Positions 16,596 through 23,938 of a DNA stretch of 45,916 bases are shown piece by piece. Location of the stretch: positions 1-45,916 of the forward strand of contig WHST01000040.1 of the NCBI GenBank assembly GCA_009379955.1. Direction: 5' to 3'. The position numbers were made by a program, and so were the translations under genes. The stretch comes from Streptosporangiales bacterium. Lineage in GTDB: Bacteria > Actinomycetota > Actinomycetes > Streptosporangiales > WHST01. Below the pieces are notes generated by a model. That model ran no database searches and had not been told where the DNA came from. It saw nothing but the letters and a program-made list of their open reading frames with translations. Numbering within the stretch: position 1 is the stretch's first letter; each line of letters starts with the position of its first letter.

Positions 16596-16772
16596 CTAGC
16601 TGCGGCGGTCGTCGACCGGGCGATGCTCGGGCGCGTACTCACCCTTGGGCGGCTTGCCGTCAGCCGGTATCTCGACGGCGCGGTGCTTGGTGTGCTCGAC
16701 ACCGGCACGACAGTCGGGGCAGTACTTGCCCGTGTGCCGGAACTCGACGGGAAAGTTCATCGACCTACTCAT
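16596..16772 (-). CDS. 58-residue zinc-knuckle protein, partner of the ART gene
   Basis: This small ORF starts at ATG 16772 inside the end of the ART gene; the two overlap as ATGAGTAG, so translation should be coupled. The product has FRHTGKYCPDC followed by VEHTKHRAVEIP, that is a CPxC pair plus two His, a plausible single zinc site. The remainder is hydrophilic and Pro-rich. I recognise no family. By position, directly after a toxin-like domain, it could be an immunity or accessory protein; that is inference. A second in-frame Met at 16760 is an alternative start. Confidence 0.55.
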   Translation of the reverse strand: MSRSMNFPVEFRHTGKYCPDCRAGVEHTKHRAVEIPADGKPPKGEYAPEHRPVDDRRS

Positions 16773-17202
16773 CGGGCACGACCTCGCATCGCAGTATCCA
16801 TCGATCGTCTTCACGGTACACGCGCTGCACGAGGTAGCTCGTACCACGCGCGAGCAGGATCTCTCGCTCGGCGGCGAACTCCGAGCCGAACGAATCGAGG
16901 CGAGCCGCCCGCGTACCGGTGGGCAGGTGCATCCGCAACACGATCGGCTTGCTCCTGAATCCACCACGCGGCTCGGCGTGGGCCGACGTTGACATGAACC
17001 CGAGGTCATCGAGGATGTCCGTCTCGAGGGCCGTCAGGTCGTTATCGGTGACGAAGGGGAACGCGTCATAGTCGACGGCACGAACGACGTCTACCGGCTC
17101 TGACAGACGTTCACTGGTGAGCTGATCGAGCGGTCCGATCACTGTGTCCCACATCGGATCATCACCCTCCAAGGTGCCTTGGCGCAGCGCGCAGTTCATC
17201 AC
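16765..17202 (-). CDS. ADP-ribosyltransferase toxin-like domain (ART, R-S-E type), 3' part of an interrupted gene
   Basis: The 145 residues from GTG 17202 match the VIP2/C3-like ADP-ribosyltransferase fold: MMNCALRQGT (helix before the core), VVRAV with R41, LGFMSTSAH with S71-T72-S73, the strand VLRMHLPTGTRAARLDSFGSE, and the catalytic ExE in AEREILL (E112, E114), then LARGTSYLVQRV. The R-STS-ExE triad is complete, so an active NAD+-dependent mono-ADP-ribosyltransferase is plausible. The frame stays open upstream to 17316 and encodes a Pro-rich linker and the conserved ART lead-in DYSISGPV with no usual start codon; it ends at a single TGA (17317-17319) shared with the upstream 86-residue ORF in the same frame. 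So this is most likely the C-terminal half of one toxin gene, nonsense-split or read through. The target protein is unknown. Confidence 0.7.
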   Translation of the reverse strand: MMNCALRQGTLEGDDPMWDTVIGPLDQLTSERLSEPVDVVRAVDYDAFPFVTDNDLTALETDILDDLGFMSTSAHAEPRGGFRSKPIVLRMHLPTGTRAARLDSFGSEFAAEREILLARGTSYLVQRVYREDDRWILRCEVVPDE

Positions 17203-17316
17203 CGGTCCCGAGATGCTGTAGTCACCTACAGCCTCCGCGACCTCATCTGGCGTGTATCGAGTAGACGCGCCTGGTGTGATTGATGGAGTTGCTGGCGGTC
17301 CTGCGGGGCGCGGCAG

Positions 17317-17577
17317 TCACCCGCCGCCCTGCAGGGCGACCGCGCGCTGCAGCAGCCCGTCGAGCGCGTCCTTAGCAGCGGCGAGCGCTCCCGCCTGCTC
17401 GTCGACATCGCTGCGCAGCGCGTCGACCTCGGCGACGTCCTGCTCGCGGCCGAACGCGGTCGCCGCCTGCACTGCCTCGCCGGCCGCGCTCGCCGCCTGC
17501 GCGACATCGTTCTGCGTCGACTCCGCGGCGGTCACCGCAGCCTGCAGGGCTTGCACAAGATCATCGAGTGCGGACAT
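17317..17577 (-). CDS. 86-residue alpha-helical protein, N-terminal module of the interrupted ART gene
   Basis: The product is almost entirely helical and Ala-rich (heptad-like runs through 1-82) and ends QGGG. It resembles small helical N-terminal modules of secreted actinobacterial toxins and WXG100-sized proteins, but has no WxG motif. ATG 17577 has a good RBS (GGGGGAG, 3 bases away). Its TGA stop is followed in the same frame by a Pro-rich stretch and the ART domain, making a virtual protein of about 270 residues. The stop context TGA-C is a leaky one. TTGACC at 17635-17630 may be its -35 box. Confidence 0.65.
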   Translation of the reverse strand: MSALDDLVQALQAAVTAAESTQNDVAQAASAAGEAVQAATAFGREQDVAEVDALRSDVDEQAGALAAAKDALDGLLQRAVALQGGG

Positions 17578-17642
17578 CTGCTCCCCCGTCGTGTCAGTGG
17601 ATCGGATGGTGCTCGGTCCTGTCTTGCGTGGTCAAGAGGGGC

Positions 17643-17672
17643 GGCGACCCGGTCGGGCAGCGCCGGGTCGCC
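17643..17672. terminator. hairpin upstream of the ART gene pair
   Basis: GGCGACCCGG (17643-17652) and CCGGGTCGCC (17663-17672) form a perfect 10-bp stem with a 10-base loop between the upstream small ORFs and the 86-residue gene. Confidence 0.4.
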
Positions 17673-17761
17673 GGCGCTATCTCGACGGCGCACCGAGGGG
17701 TCCTGGATGCGCCCCGGTGGGTGGGTTGACGTGAACTACCCGCGCCGCCGAGAACACGGAA

Positions 17762-17805
17762 GCGGCGAGACGCGCTCGCTCGGGGTTCGAGCGTCGTCTC
17801 GCCGC
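17762..17805 (-). terminator. strong 17-bp hairpin after a 10-codon ORF
   Basis: Arms 17762-17778 and 17788-17805 pair over 17 bp with one bulged base and a 9-base loop. On the minus strand it begins 8 bases after the stop of the 10-codon ORF at 17813, the usual position for a terminator or a processed RNA end. Confidence 0.5.
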
Positions 17806-17961
17806 CGGTCTCCTAGGGAACGTCGTCCCAAATGATGTCGACCATGCTCCGTGTGCGTCCTTTCCTTGGAGGGATAAGGCGTGACGGTCGGCCGCCGGGG
17901 CTTAATCCGAAGCCGGCCAACCGCCACGCTGTATCCGCCGACAGCGAACTGCCGCCGGAGC

Positions 17962-18180
17962 TCAATCGCCCGCCGCACGTCGTCCCGCGAGGGTGATCCG
18001 CTTCAACGCACCCGGCACGTGCCCGTCACGGATCATCTGCTCAATGACGGCCGCTTCGTCCTCGATAACCTTCGCGGCGCGAACGGCGTTTGCGAGCCGA
18101 TCCATCGCGGTTACCTGCCGGGCAGTCAGGTCGTCGACCTTGTGCCACGGCATCCCCGGCGGCTTATCGGGCAAGTTCAT
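17962..18180 (-). CDS. 72-residue hypothetical helical protein
   Basis: This small ORF starts MNLPDKPPGMPWHKVDDL and is helical thereafter (TARQVTAMDRLANAVRAAKVIEDEAAVIEQMIRDG). I recognise no family. It is divergent from the XRE regulator gene and 126 bases away, so the regulator could control it. ATG 18180 is chosen because earlier in-frame codons do not look coding; the RBS is weak. It may continue as an overlapping frame at 17978. Confidence 0.5.
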   Translation of the reverse strand: MNLPDKPPGMPWHKVDDLTARQVTAMDRLANAVRAAKVIEDEAAVIEQMIRDGHVPGALKRITLAGRRAAGD

Positions 18181-18292
18181 GGCTCTACGGTCAGTCACCG
18201 CACCCGCGGTCGAGAACCGTGATTCGCCGATCACGTACCCCGTGATTAGCCCCGTGATTTGACGGTGATACGACCAAACGGTGTGCCTGGCG

Positions 18293-18298
18293 TACCCT
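18293..18298 (+). promoter_or_regulatory. -10-like box for a leaderless XRE transcript
   Basis: TACCCT ends 8 bases before ATG 18307, and no Shine-Dalgarno sequence precedes that ATG, so transcription may begin at or next to the start codon. No well-spaced -35 is visible. Confidence 0.35.
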
Positions 18299-18306
18299 TT
18301 ACACCG

Positions 18307-19527
18307 ATGGCACAGCAGGGCCGGCACCCTAACGAGCTGCTGCGTCGAGCTCGGGGCACGAGGTCGCAAGCGACGCTTGCCGACCTCGCGAACGCCGAAA
18401 TCGAGCGACGCACCGGCCGGCCCGGCGCGCTCACCGACAAGGCCATCTCGGAGCTAGAGCGCGGTCGGTACACGTGGCCCGCTCGACCGACCCGCGACGC
18501 TCTCTGCGCCGTGCTCGGCGTGAGCGACCCTGCCGAGCTCGGCTTCGTGTCACGCCGCAGTGCGCACGCAGCCTCGCTACCGCCATGGGCGCCGCCCCTG
18601 ATCGACGACGGACGACCGGCCGACCTGCCCGCCATCCGCGCCGTATCAGCGTCCCTGCAGGCCGCTGACCGACAGCTCGGCGGCGGGCACCTGTACCCGT
18701 CGGTGGTCGCCTACCTGCGCACAGAGATCGCGCCACAGCTCGCCGAGCCCGGCGGCACTGACCTATTCGCGGCGGCCGCGTCGTTTTCCGAGATCGCCGG
18801 ATGGATGTCTCACGACGGAGGGCTCGACGAGCGCGCCGAGCGTCACTTCGGGCAGGCGCGCCGGCTCGCTCGCGCGTCCGAGGACAGGGGCGTCACCGGG
18901 AACGTGCAAGCGAGCATGAGCCACCTCGCGTCTCATCTCGCCCGACACGACACCGCCGTGCAGCTCGCCGACGACGGCATTCGGATCGCCGACGGAGCGC
19001 GCACGCACAGGCTGCTGCTCGCTCGACTGCACGCCATGCGTGCGCGCGGCTTCGCCGGCCGAGGCGACGCATCGCAGTGCCGCGCCGCCCTGACCGCCGC
19101 CGAGCGTGCCCTCGACCGGGGGCAGAACCTCGCCGCTGACGGGTGGGTGAGTCACTTCGACGCGGCATCGCTCGCAAGTGAGATCACGTGGTGCTTGCAC
19201 CGGCTCGACGACTATCCTGCCGCGCAGCGCTACGCGCAGGCCGCGATCGACCTGCGCCCCGGTGACCGGGTCCGAAGCCGCACGTTCGCGCAGCTCGCGC
19301 TCGCCCGTGTCCTGATCGCCGGTCGCGAGGTCGACCGGGCAGCGATGCTCGGCGACACGGTGCGCGCGACCGCGTACGCGCTCACGTCAGCGCGAGTACG
19401 GACGCAGCTCGTCGACCTCGCGAGCGACCTCGTGCCGCACCGCGGCAATGCTGCCGTCGCGCGCTTCCTCGCCTCGATGGGGAACGTCCCCGCCGGACCG
19501 ACGCTCATAGAAGAGTCGGCGACGTGA
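18307..19527 (+). CDS. XRE-type HTH regulator with TPR-like C-terminal domain
   Basis: This is a 406-residue protein. Residues 5-80 form a variant HTH (ELLRRARGTRSQATLADLAN, then GALTDKAISELERGRYTWP, then RDALCAVLGV), the arrangement seen in actinobacterial proteins of the Streptomyces regulator/TPR type. The remaining about 300 residues are helical repeats (ERHFGQARRLARA, HDTAVQLADDGIRIADG, YPAAQRYAQAAIDL), resembling TPR units that could bind a peptide or partner. It overlaps the Nudix gene by 4 bases (GTGA), so both are one operon. It lies in the island with the ART gene on the opposite strand and may regulate it. Confidence 0.82.
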   Translation: MAQQGRHPNELLRRARGTRSQATLADLANAEIERRTGRPGALTDKAISELERGRYTWPARPTRDALCAVLGVSDPAELGFVSRRSAHAASLPPWAPPLIDDGRPADLPAIRAVSASLQAADRQLGGGHLYPSVVAYLRTEIAPQLAEPGGTDLFAAAASFSEIAGWMSHDGGLDERAERHFGQARRLARASEDRGVTGNVQASMSHLASHLARHDTAVQLADDGIRIADGARTHRLLLARLHAMRARGFAGRGDASQCRAALTAAERALDRGQNLAADGWVSHFDAASLASEITWCLHRLDDYPAAQRYAQAAIDLRPGDRVRSRTFAQLALARVLIAGREVDRAAMLGDTVRATAYALTSARVRTQLVDLASDLVPHRGNAAVARFLASMGNVPAGPTLIEESAT

Positions 19528-20030
19528 CCGACGATGCCCGCCGACGCTATCTCGCCGAAGGGAACGCACGGCAGGCTCGCAAACGTGTCGCCGCTGACGC
19601 CGTCATCCGCGACGAGCAGGGACGCGTGCTACTCGTCGACCCCGGCTACAAGCCGGATTGGGACCTGCCCGGCGGCATGGCCGAAGCCAACGAGCCTCCC
19701 ATCGACACCGTGCGGCGTGAGCTGCGCGAAGAGCTCGGGCTAGAGCTGACCGTCGGGCCGCTGCTGCATCTCGTGTGGGTGCCCCCGCGTGACCCGTGGG
19801 ACGATCAGCTCGTCTTCCTCTTCGACGGCGGGACGCTGACCGACGCGCAGACGAGCGAACTCCGGCTCGTCGACGGCGAGCTGCGCGCGTGGGACTTCGT
19901 CACCGTCGACGACGCCAAGAGCCGGCTTCGACCGTACGTCTACGAGCGGCTGCTCGCCGCGCTCGACAGCCTCGCAGCCGGCAGAGCGAGCTCGTATCGC
20001 GAAGCCCGACGGCAGGCTCCCCGACAGTAG
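19524..20030 (+). CDS. Nudix hydrolase
   Basis: This is a 168-residue protein with a perfect Nudix box GMAEANEPPIDTVRRELREELGL in two stretches (G at 50, then RELREELGL), plus RVLLVDPGYKPDWDLPGG before it. The fold is the small single-domain type acting on nucleoside diphosphates linked to another moiety. The substrate is unknown. It is coupled to the XRE regulator. In an island that also encodes an ADP-ribosyltransferase, an ADP-ribose- or NAD-related substrate is attractive but unproven. Confidence 0.87.
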   Translation: MTDDARRRYLAEGNARQARKRVAADAVIRDEQGRVLLVDPGYKPDWDLPGGMAEANEPPIDTVRRELREELGLELTVGPLLHLVWVPPRDPWDDQLVFLFDGGTLTDAQTSELRLVDGELRAWDFVTVDDAKSRLRPYVYERLLAALDSLAAGRASSYREARRQAPRQ

Positions 20031-20147
20031 GCGAGTCTCTGTCAGCGGACTGCCACCGTGCGTCCGTGCTTCGCAAACACCCGGCGACGGCCGCTCGCGG
20101 TGCTTACTCTGACGGCCCGGCGTTCCCCAAACGATGAAGGATGAGCG

Positions 20148-20462
20148 ATGCCCGACGAGACCACCGAGGCTGTAAAGATCCTCGACACTGCCTACGGCAC
20201 GGATGGCTACTTCCGCTCGCTCGCCGACATCATGGAGTCGGACACGAGCGAGGACCTGTACCCCGAGCTCGAAAATCTCTTCAAGAGCCTCGACGTGCAC
20301 CCTGGTGAGGACGGCGCGACGTTCACATGCCTCGCCTGCGGCGACGAGGTCCCGATCGCGTTCCGCGCTTGGTATGGCGTGTGGAATGAGGAACACGAGA
20401 GCCCCGATCAGCTCTCGTCGCTCTGCGAGGGCTGCAAGAGTCGATGGCAGGCCGACGACTAG
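20148..20462 (+). CDS. 104-residue zinc-ribbon hypothetical protein
   Basis: The N-terminal half is acidic and helical (EAVKILDTAYGTDGYFRSLADIM). The C-terminal half has CLACGDE and, 33 residues on, CEGCKSRW, that is two CxxC pairs forming a probable zinc ribbon. ATG 20148 follows AAGGATGAGCG, a good RBS. It lies 117 bases after the Nudix gene on the same strand. I recognise no family. The CxxC pairs recall the CPxC of the 58-residue protein at the other end of the island, but the sequences are not otherwise alike. Confidence 0.65.
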   Translation: MPDETTEAVKILDTAYGTDGYFRSLADIMESDTSEDLYPELENLFKSLDVHPGEDGATFTCLACGDEVPIAFRAWYGVWNEEHESPDQLSSLCEGCKSRWQADD

Positions 20463-20504
20463 GCGCAGTCCCCGCGGGTTGTCACCGGAGCGACCATGGC
20501 GGGC

Positions 20505-21003
20505 TACCGTCGAGTACCTCGACCTGCCGCGGTCGTGGGCGCTGACCGGCGTGCTCGCCGGCGCCGGCATCGAGATCCTCACCCAGCCGTTCTTCGCGTG
20601 GCTGTCCGACCGGGTCGGGCGCAGGCCGGTCTACGCGTTCGGCACCGCGTTCCTCGTGCTCTACGCGTTCCCGTTCTTCTGGCTGCTCGACTCGGGCAAC
20701 AGGGTCCTCGTGATGGCGGCGGTGGTGATCGGTCTCGCGATCGGGCACTCGGCGACCGGGGCGCTGCACGGCCCGCTGTACTCCGAGCAGTACCCGACCA
20801 GGCTGCGTTACTCGGGCTCGTCGCTCGCGTACCAGATGTCGAGCGTCGTGGCGGGCGCGCCTGCGGCCTTCGTCGCGACCTGGTTGGTGCAGACGACGGA
20901 CAGCGGCAAGGCCGTGTCGATCTACGTGATCGTCGCGGGCCTGATCTCGTTGCTGTGCGTGTGGCTGATGAAGGAAGGCCGCGACATCGACATGAGCAAG
21001 TAA
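20505..21003 (+). pseudogene. MHS/shikimate-type MFS transporter, N-terminal half missing
   Basis: From about 20505 the frame encodes YLDLPRSWALTGVLAGAGIE, SDRVGRRPVYAFGTAF, YSEQYPTRLRYSGSSLAYQ and a closing helix, which correspond to the last five or six membrane helices of metabolite:H+ symporters (about 430 residues when whole). Nothing upstream encodes the first half, and no usual start fits the breakpoint. The remnant abuts the island genes and lies 18 bases before the racemase gene, with which it was probably one operon. An internal GTG or ATG could still express a fragment, but transport is not expected. Confidence 0.75.
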
Positions 21004-21021
21004 CGAGAGGGTGAGACGCGG

Positions 21022-21753
21022 GTGACACGACCGGTGCGTGCGGGCAGGCGGTTCTACGGTGTCGACGTCGGCATCGTGCTGCTCGACAACGACCTGCCGA
21101 GGCCGCTGGGCGACGTCGGCAACGCGCGGACGTTCGACTACCCGGTCGCGTACGCCACCGGGCACGGCGCCGACACCGTGCGGGTCGTGGAGAACGGCGC
21201 GACCGGCTTGTACGAGAGCATCGCCGACGCCGCGGACGCGCTGGTCGCGTCGGGCGTGCGCGCGGTGACCACGTGCTGCGGGTTCCTCGCGGTCTTCCAG
21301 CGTGAGCTCGCCGGACGTACCGGTGTCCCCACCGCCACGTCGAGCCTGCTGCAGGTGCCGGTCGTCCTGCGGCTGCTCGCACCCGACCGTACGGTGTGCG
21401 TCCTGAGCGTCAACGCGAGCACGCTGTCGGACGCCCACCTCGCCGCCGTCGGCGTCGACGAGACCGACCGCAAGCGCGTGCATCTCGTCGGGCTCGAGGA
21501 CACCGAGCACTTCTACCGGGTCATCGTCACCGGCGAGCACCGCGAGCTCGACGTCGACCGGGCCGGCACCGAGGTCGTCGCAGCCGCTCGCGCGGCGGTC
21601 GCCGACGCACCCGACATCGGTGCGTTCGTCTTCGAGTGCACCAACCTGCCGCCGTACGCGCCGGCCGTCAGGCAGGCGACGGGACTGCCGGTCTGGGACG
21701 CGGTCACACTGATCGACTGGCTGCGCGCCGGCGTGGCCGAGGACGCCACCTGA
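21022..21753 (+). CDS. Asp/Glu racemase-superfamily enzyme
   Basis: This is a 243-residue protein of the aspartate/glutamate/hydantoin racemase superfamily. The two pseudo-symmetric halves each bring a catalytic-type Cys: AVTTCCGFLAVFQ (about 88-100) and FECTNLPPYAPA (about 203-214). The family interconverts amino-acid enantiomers or isomerises dicarboxylates by a two-base cysteine mechanism. The GTG start at 21022 is preceded by GAGAGGGTGAG. Its stop overlaps the ATG of the next gene (TGATG). With the flavin oxidase it could feed a D-amino acid into oxidation; the pairing is inference. Confidence 0.85.
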   Translation: MTRPVRAGRRFYGVDVGIVLLDNDLPRPLGDVGNARTFDYPVAYATGHGADTVRVVENGATGLYESIADAADALVASGVRAVTTCCGFLAVFQRELAGRTGVPTATSSLLQVPVVLRLLAPDRTVCVLSVNASTLSDAHLAAVGVDETDRKRVHLVGLEDTEHFYRVIVTGEHRELDVDRAGTEVVAAARAAVADAPDIGAFVFECTNLPPYAPAVRQATGLPVWDAVTLIDWLRAGVAEDAT

Positions 21754-22910
21754 TGCGCCCGGTGCTGAACGGCGGCCGCGTCGTCGTGGTCGGCGGTGGC
21801 GTCGTCGGCGTCTCGCTCGCGTACCACCTCGCCGCGTTCGGCTACCGCGACGTCGTGGTCGTCGAGCGCGGTCTGCTCGGCGAGGGGTCGACCGCGAAGG
21901 CGACCGGTGGGATCAGGACACAGTTCTCCAGCCCGCTCAATGCACGACTCGCCCACGCAGCCGTCGACTACTTCGCCCACTTCGAGGAGCGCGTCGGCGA
22001 GCCGCTGGAGTTCCGCCAGCACGGCTACCTGTTCGTCCTCGACGACGAGAGGCAGCTCGCCGTCTTCCGTGCGAGTGCGGAGATGCAGCGGTCACTTGGC
22101 GTCGAGGTCGAGCTGCTCGAGCCCGACGCGATCCCCTCGCTCGTGCCCGGCATCGTCACCGGTGACGTGGTCGGCGCCGCGTACACGCCGAACGACGGCT
22201 CGGCCTCACCGGCCGACGTCGTGCAGGCGTTCGCACGGCAGGCCCGCCGCGGGGGTGTGACCTTCCGGCAGGAGACCGAGGTCGTCGGCTTCGTCCGCGA
22301 CGGCGCGGGCGCGGTGACCGGCGTCGAGACGACCGGGGGGCGTCTCGACGCCGAGCTGGTCGTCGTCGCGGCGGGACCGTGGGCGGCCGACGTCGGTCGG
22401 CTGGCGGGCGTCACGCTGCCGGTCGAGCCGCACTCGCGGCAGGCGTTCGGCATCGACGCGCTCCCCGAGCTGACCGCCGACATGCCGCTCACGGTCGACC
22501 TCGGCAGCGGCGCGTACGTCCATCCCGAGCGCAGCGGCGGCATCATCGGCGGCAACGACCGTGACACCCCGATCGCGCTCGAGCCCCGCGTCGACTGGGA
22601 CCTCACCGGCCAGCTCATCGAGTCGCTCGTCCGCCGCGTGCCCTGGCTCGTGGGTGCGCGGATCACGTCCGGTTGGGCGGGGTTGCGCGAGATGAGCCCC
22701 GACGACCACGGCATCGTCGGGGCCGTCCCCGAGGTGCCCGGCCTGTGGGTGGCGGTGGGGTTCTCGGGGCACGGCTTCATGCAGGCGCCGATCGTCGGCA
22801 CCGAGCTCGCCCGCACCCTGCTCGGCCTGGAGACGACGATCGACCTCACGCCGCTGCGCCCCACCAGGTTCGCCGAAGGCGCCCTCGTCGAGGAGTCCGC
22901 GGTGTTCTAG
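21753..22910 (+). CDS. FAD-dependent amine/amino-acid oxidase (DAO family)
   Basis: This is a 385-residue flavoenzyme. The N-terminal Rossmann motif RVVVVGGGVVGVSLAYHLA is followed by VVVVERG, and GEGSTAKATGGIRTQFSS is the flavin-contact stretch. Late motifs are VVVAAGPWAADVG and PGLWVAVGFSGHGFMQAPIVG, typical of sarcosine/glycine-oxidase-like DAO proteins. The start is the ATG at 21753, overlapping the racemase stop; the much longer open frame upstream is a shadow. The substrate is probably a secondary amine or D-amino acid. Confidence 0.9.
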   Translation: MRPVLNGGRVVVVGGGVVGVSLAYHLAAFGYRDVVVVERGLLGEGSTAKATGGIRTQFSSPLNARLAHAAVDYFAHFEERVGEPLEFRQHGYLFVLDDERQLAVFRASAEMQRSLGVEVELLEPDAIPSLVPGIVTGDVVGAAYTPNDGSASPADVVQAFARQARRGGVTFRQETEVVGFVRDGAGAVTGVETTGGRLDAELVVVAAGPWAADVGRLAGVTLPVEPHSRQAFGIDALPELTADMPLTVDLGSGAYVHPERSGGIIGGNDRDTPIALEPRVDWDLTGQLIESLVRRVPWLVGARITSGWAGLREMSPDDHGIVGAVPEVPGLWVAVGFSGHGFMQAPIVGTELARTLLGLETTIDLTPLRPTRFAEGALVEESAVF

Positions 22911-22923
22911 GGGTGCGGGGCGG

Positions 22924-23862
22924 TCAGCTCCAGATCGTCACGTAGACCGGGGGGCGGAATCTCGACGGGGGGACGCCGGAGCCGGGGAAGCGCATGAGCT
23001 GCATGGCCTCCGGGGTGCCGAGGAAGCGCCGCAGCGAGCTGGCGGCGATGCTGCGGCGGTCGCGGGACAGGGTGGTGGCGTACCAGCTGGTCTCCAGCGG
23101 CGTCGCCGGCGTCTCGACCACGACGAGCTCGCCCCTGGCGACCTGCCGGGCGACGAGGTGGGCGTACGCGGGGGCGATGCCGTCGCCGTTGGCGACCGCG
23201 GCCCAGGCGGCGGTCTGGTTGGGGTACACCTGGACCCGCGACTCCGCGATGCCGAGCCGGCGGGTCAGCCGGCCGACGTCGCCGCCGGTCTCCGCGCCCG
23301 CCGGGTCGACGAGCCAGGGTGGCGGGCCGTGCCGCTTCCGCGCCTTGGCCGACGCGACCACGACGAGCTGGCCGCGGAAGATCGGGTCGCTCTCCAGCCC
23401 GAGCTCCACGTCGCCGCTCGGCGGGCCGAGGGCGATGTCGGCGAGCCGGTTCGCGATCAGCACCGGGATCTCGTCGCCACTGGCGAGCCCGGACGACACG
23501 TCGACCGCCTGGCCCGCCCGGCGGGCGAACGCGTCGGCGAGCGGTGCGGCCACGAACTCGGCGATCGTGCTGGTCGCGACGACCCTGAGCAGCTCCGGTG
23601 CCCCCTGACCTGCGCGGACGGCCGCCTCGGCGTCGGCGCCCGCGGCGACCATCTGCGCGGCGATCGGCAGCAGGCGCTTCCCGCCCGGGGTCAGCGCCAT
23701 GCCCTGGGTGCCGCGGACGACGAGCGGGTCGTCGAAGTGCTTGCGCAGTGCCGCGAGTGCCTGCGACACCGCGGGCTCGCTGACGTCCAGCGCGATGGCG
23801 GCGGACTTCACCGAGCCGAGCCGCGAGACGAGGACGAACGCGCTGAGCTGCGTCAGCGTCAT
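22924..23862 (-). CDS. LysR-family regulator of the cox operon
   Basis: This is a 312-residue protein. The N-terminal winged helix is MTLTQLSAFVLVSRLGSVKSAAIALDVSEPAVSQALAALRKHF in successive segments (1-43), with the SEPAVSQAL recognition helix. Residues 90-295 form a periplasmic-binding-protein-like effector domain. ATG 23862 places the HTH at the very N-terminus as usual; a GTG 7 codons upstream is an alternative. It is divergent from coxM with 148 bases between, the standard LysR arrangement, so it likely autoregulates and activates CODH genes. Confidence 0.9.
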   Translation of the reverse strand: MTLTQLSAFVLVSRLGSVKSAAIALDVSEPAVSQALAALRKHFDDPLVVRGTQGMALTPGGKRLLPIAAQMVAAGADAEAAVRAGQGAPELLRVVATSTIAEFVAAPLADAFARRAGQAVDVSSGLASGDEIPVLIANRLADIALGPPSGDVELGLESDPIFRGQLVVVASAKARKRHGPPPWLVDPAGAETGGDVGRLTRRLGIAESRVQVYPNQTAAWAAVANGDGIAPAYAHLVARQVARGELVVVETPATPLETSWYATTLSRDRRSIAASSLRRFLGTPEAMQLMRFPGSGVPPSRFRPPVYVTIWS

Positions 23863-23905
23863 GGTGCGTCGCCCCCTTCCCACGCCGACCGGAGTCCGCG
23901 CTCAG

Positions 23906-23938
23906 CTAAGCCCCTAAGCAATCACTTATCAAGAGTTT
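23906..23938. promoter_or_regulatory. AT-rich control region between lysR and coxM
   Basis: CTAAGC occurs at 23906-23911 and 23914-23919 (8-base period), followed by the AT-rich stretch AATCACTTATCAAGAGTTT (23920-23938), unusual in this GC-rich DNA. It is a likely LysR contact and promoter region for the divergent pair. Confidence 0.4.

Larger units (their letters stand above)
17578..17961 (-). other. 384-base region with hairpins and only tiny ORFs
   Basis: No convincing long gene lies here. An 80-codon minus frame (17736-17978, GTG start) overlaps the preceding gene by 17 bases; its first 40 residues look protein-like but the rest does not. A 10-codon ORF (17813-17845, peptide MVDIIWDDVP) ends just before a strong hairpin. 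A second hairpin lies at 17643-17672. Confidence 0.5.

Noticed and set aside
17736..17978. 80-codon minus-strand ORF overlapping the 72-residue gene
   Set aside because: Only the first about 40 residues look protein-like; the rest runs through the 10-codon ORF and the hairpin.
19524..20030. pSAM2-type Pif Nudix immunity factor
   Set aside because: A Nudix box alone is not enough; no transfer, replication or integrase genes of such an element are seen.
16560..20520. flanking attachment repeats for the island
   Set aside because: Only an 8-base match (GGGCTACC) was found at the two ends, within chance expectation; no integrase or tRNA gene is visible.
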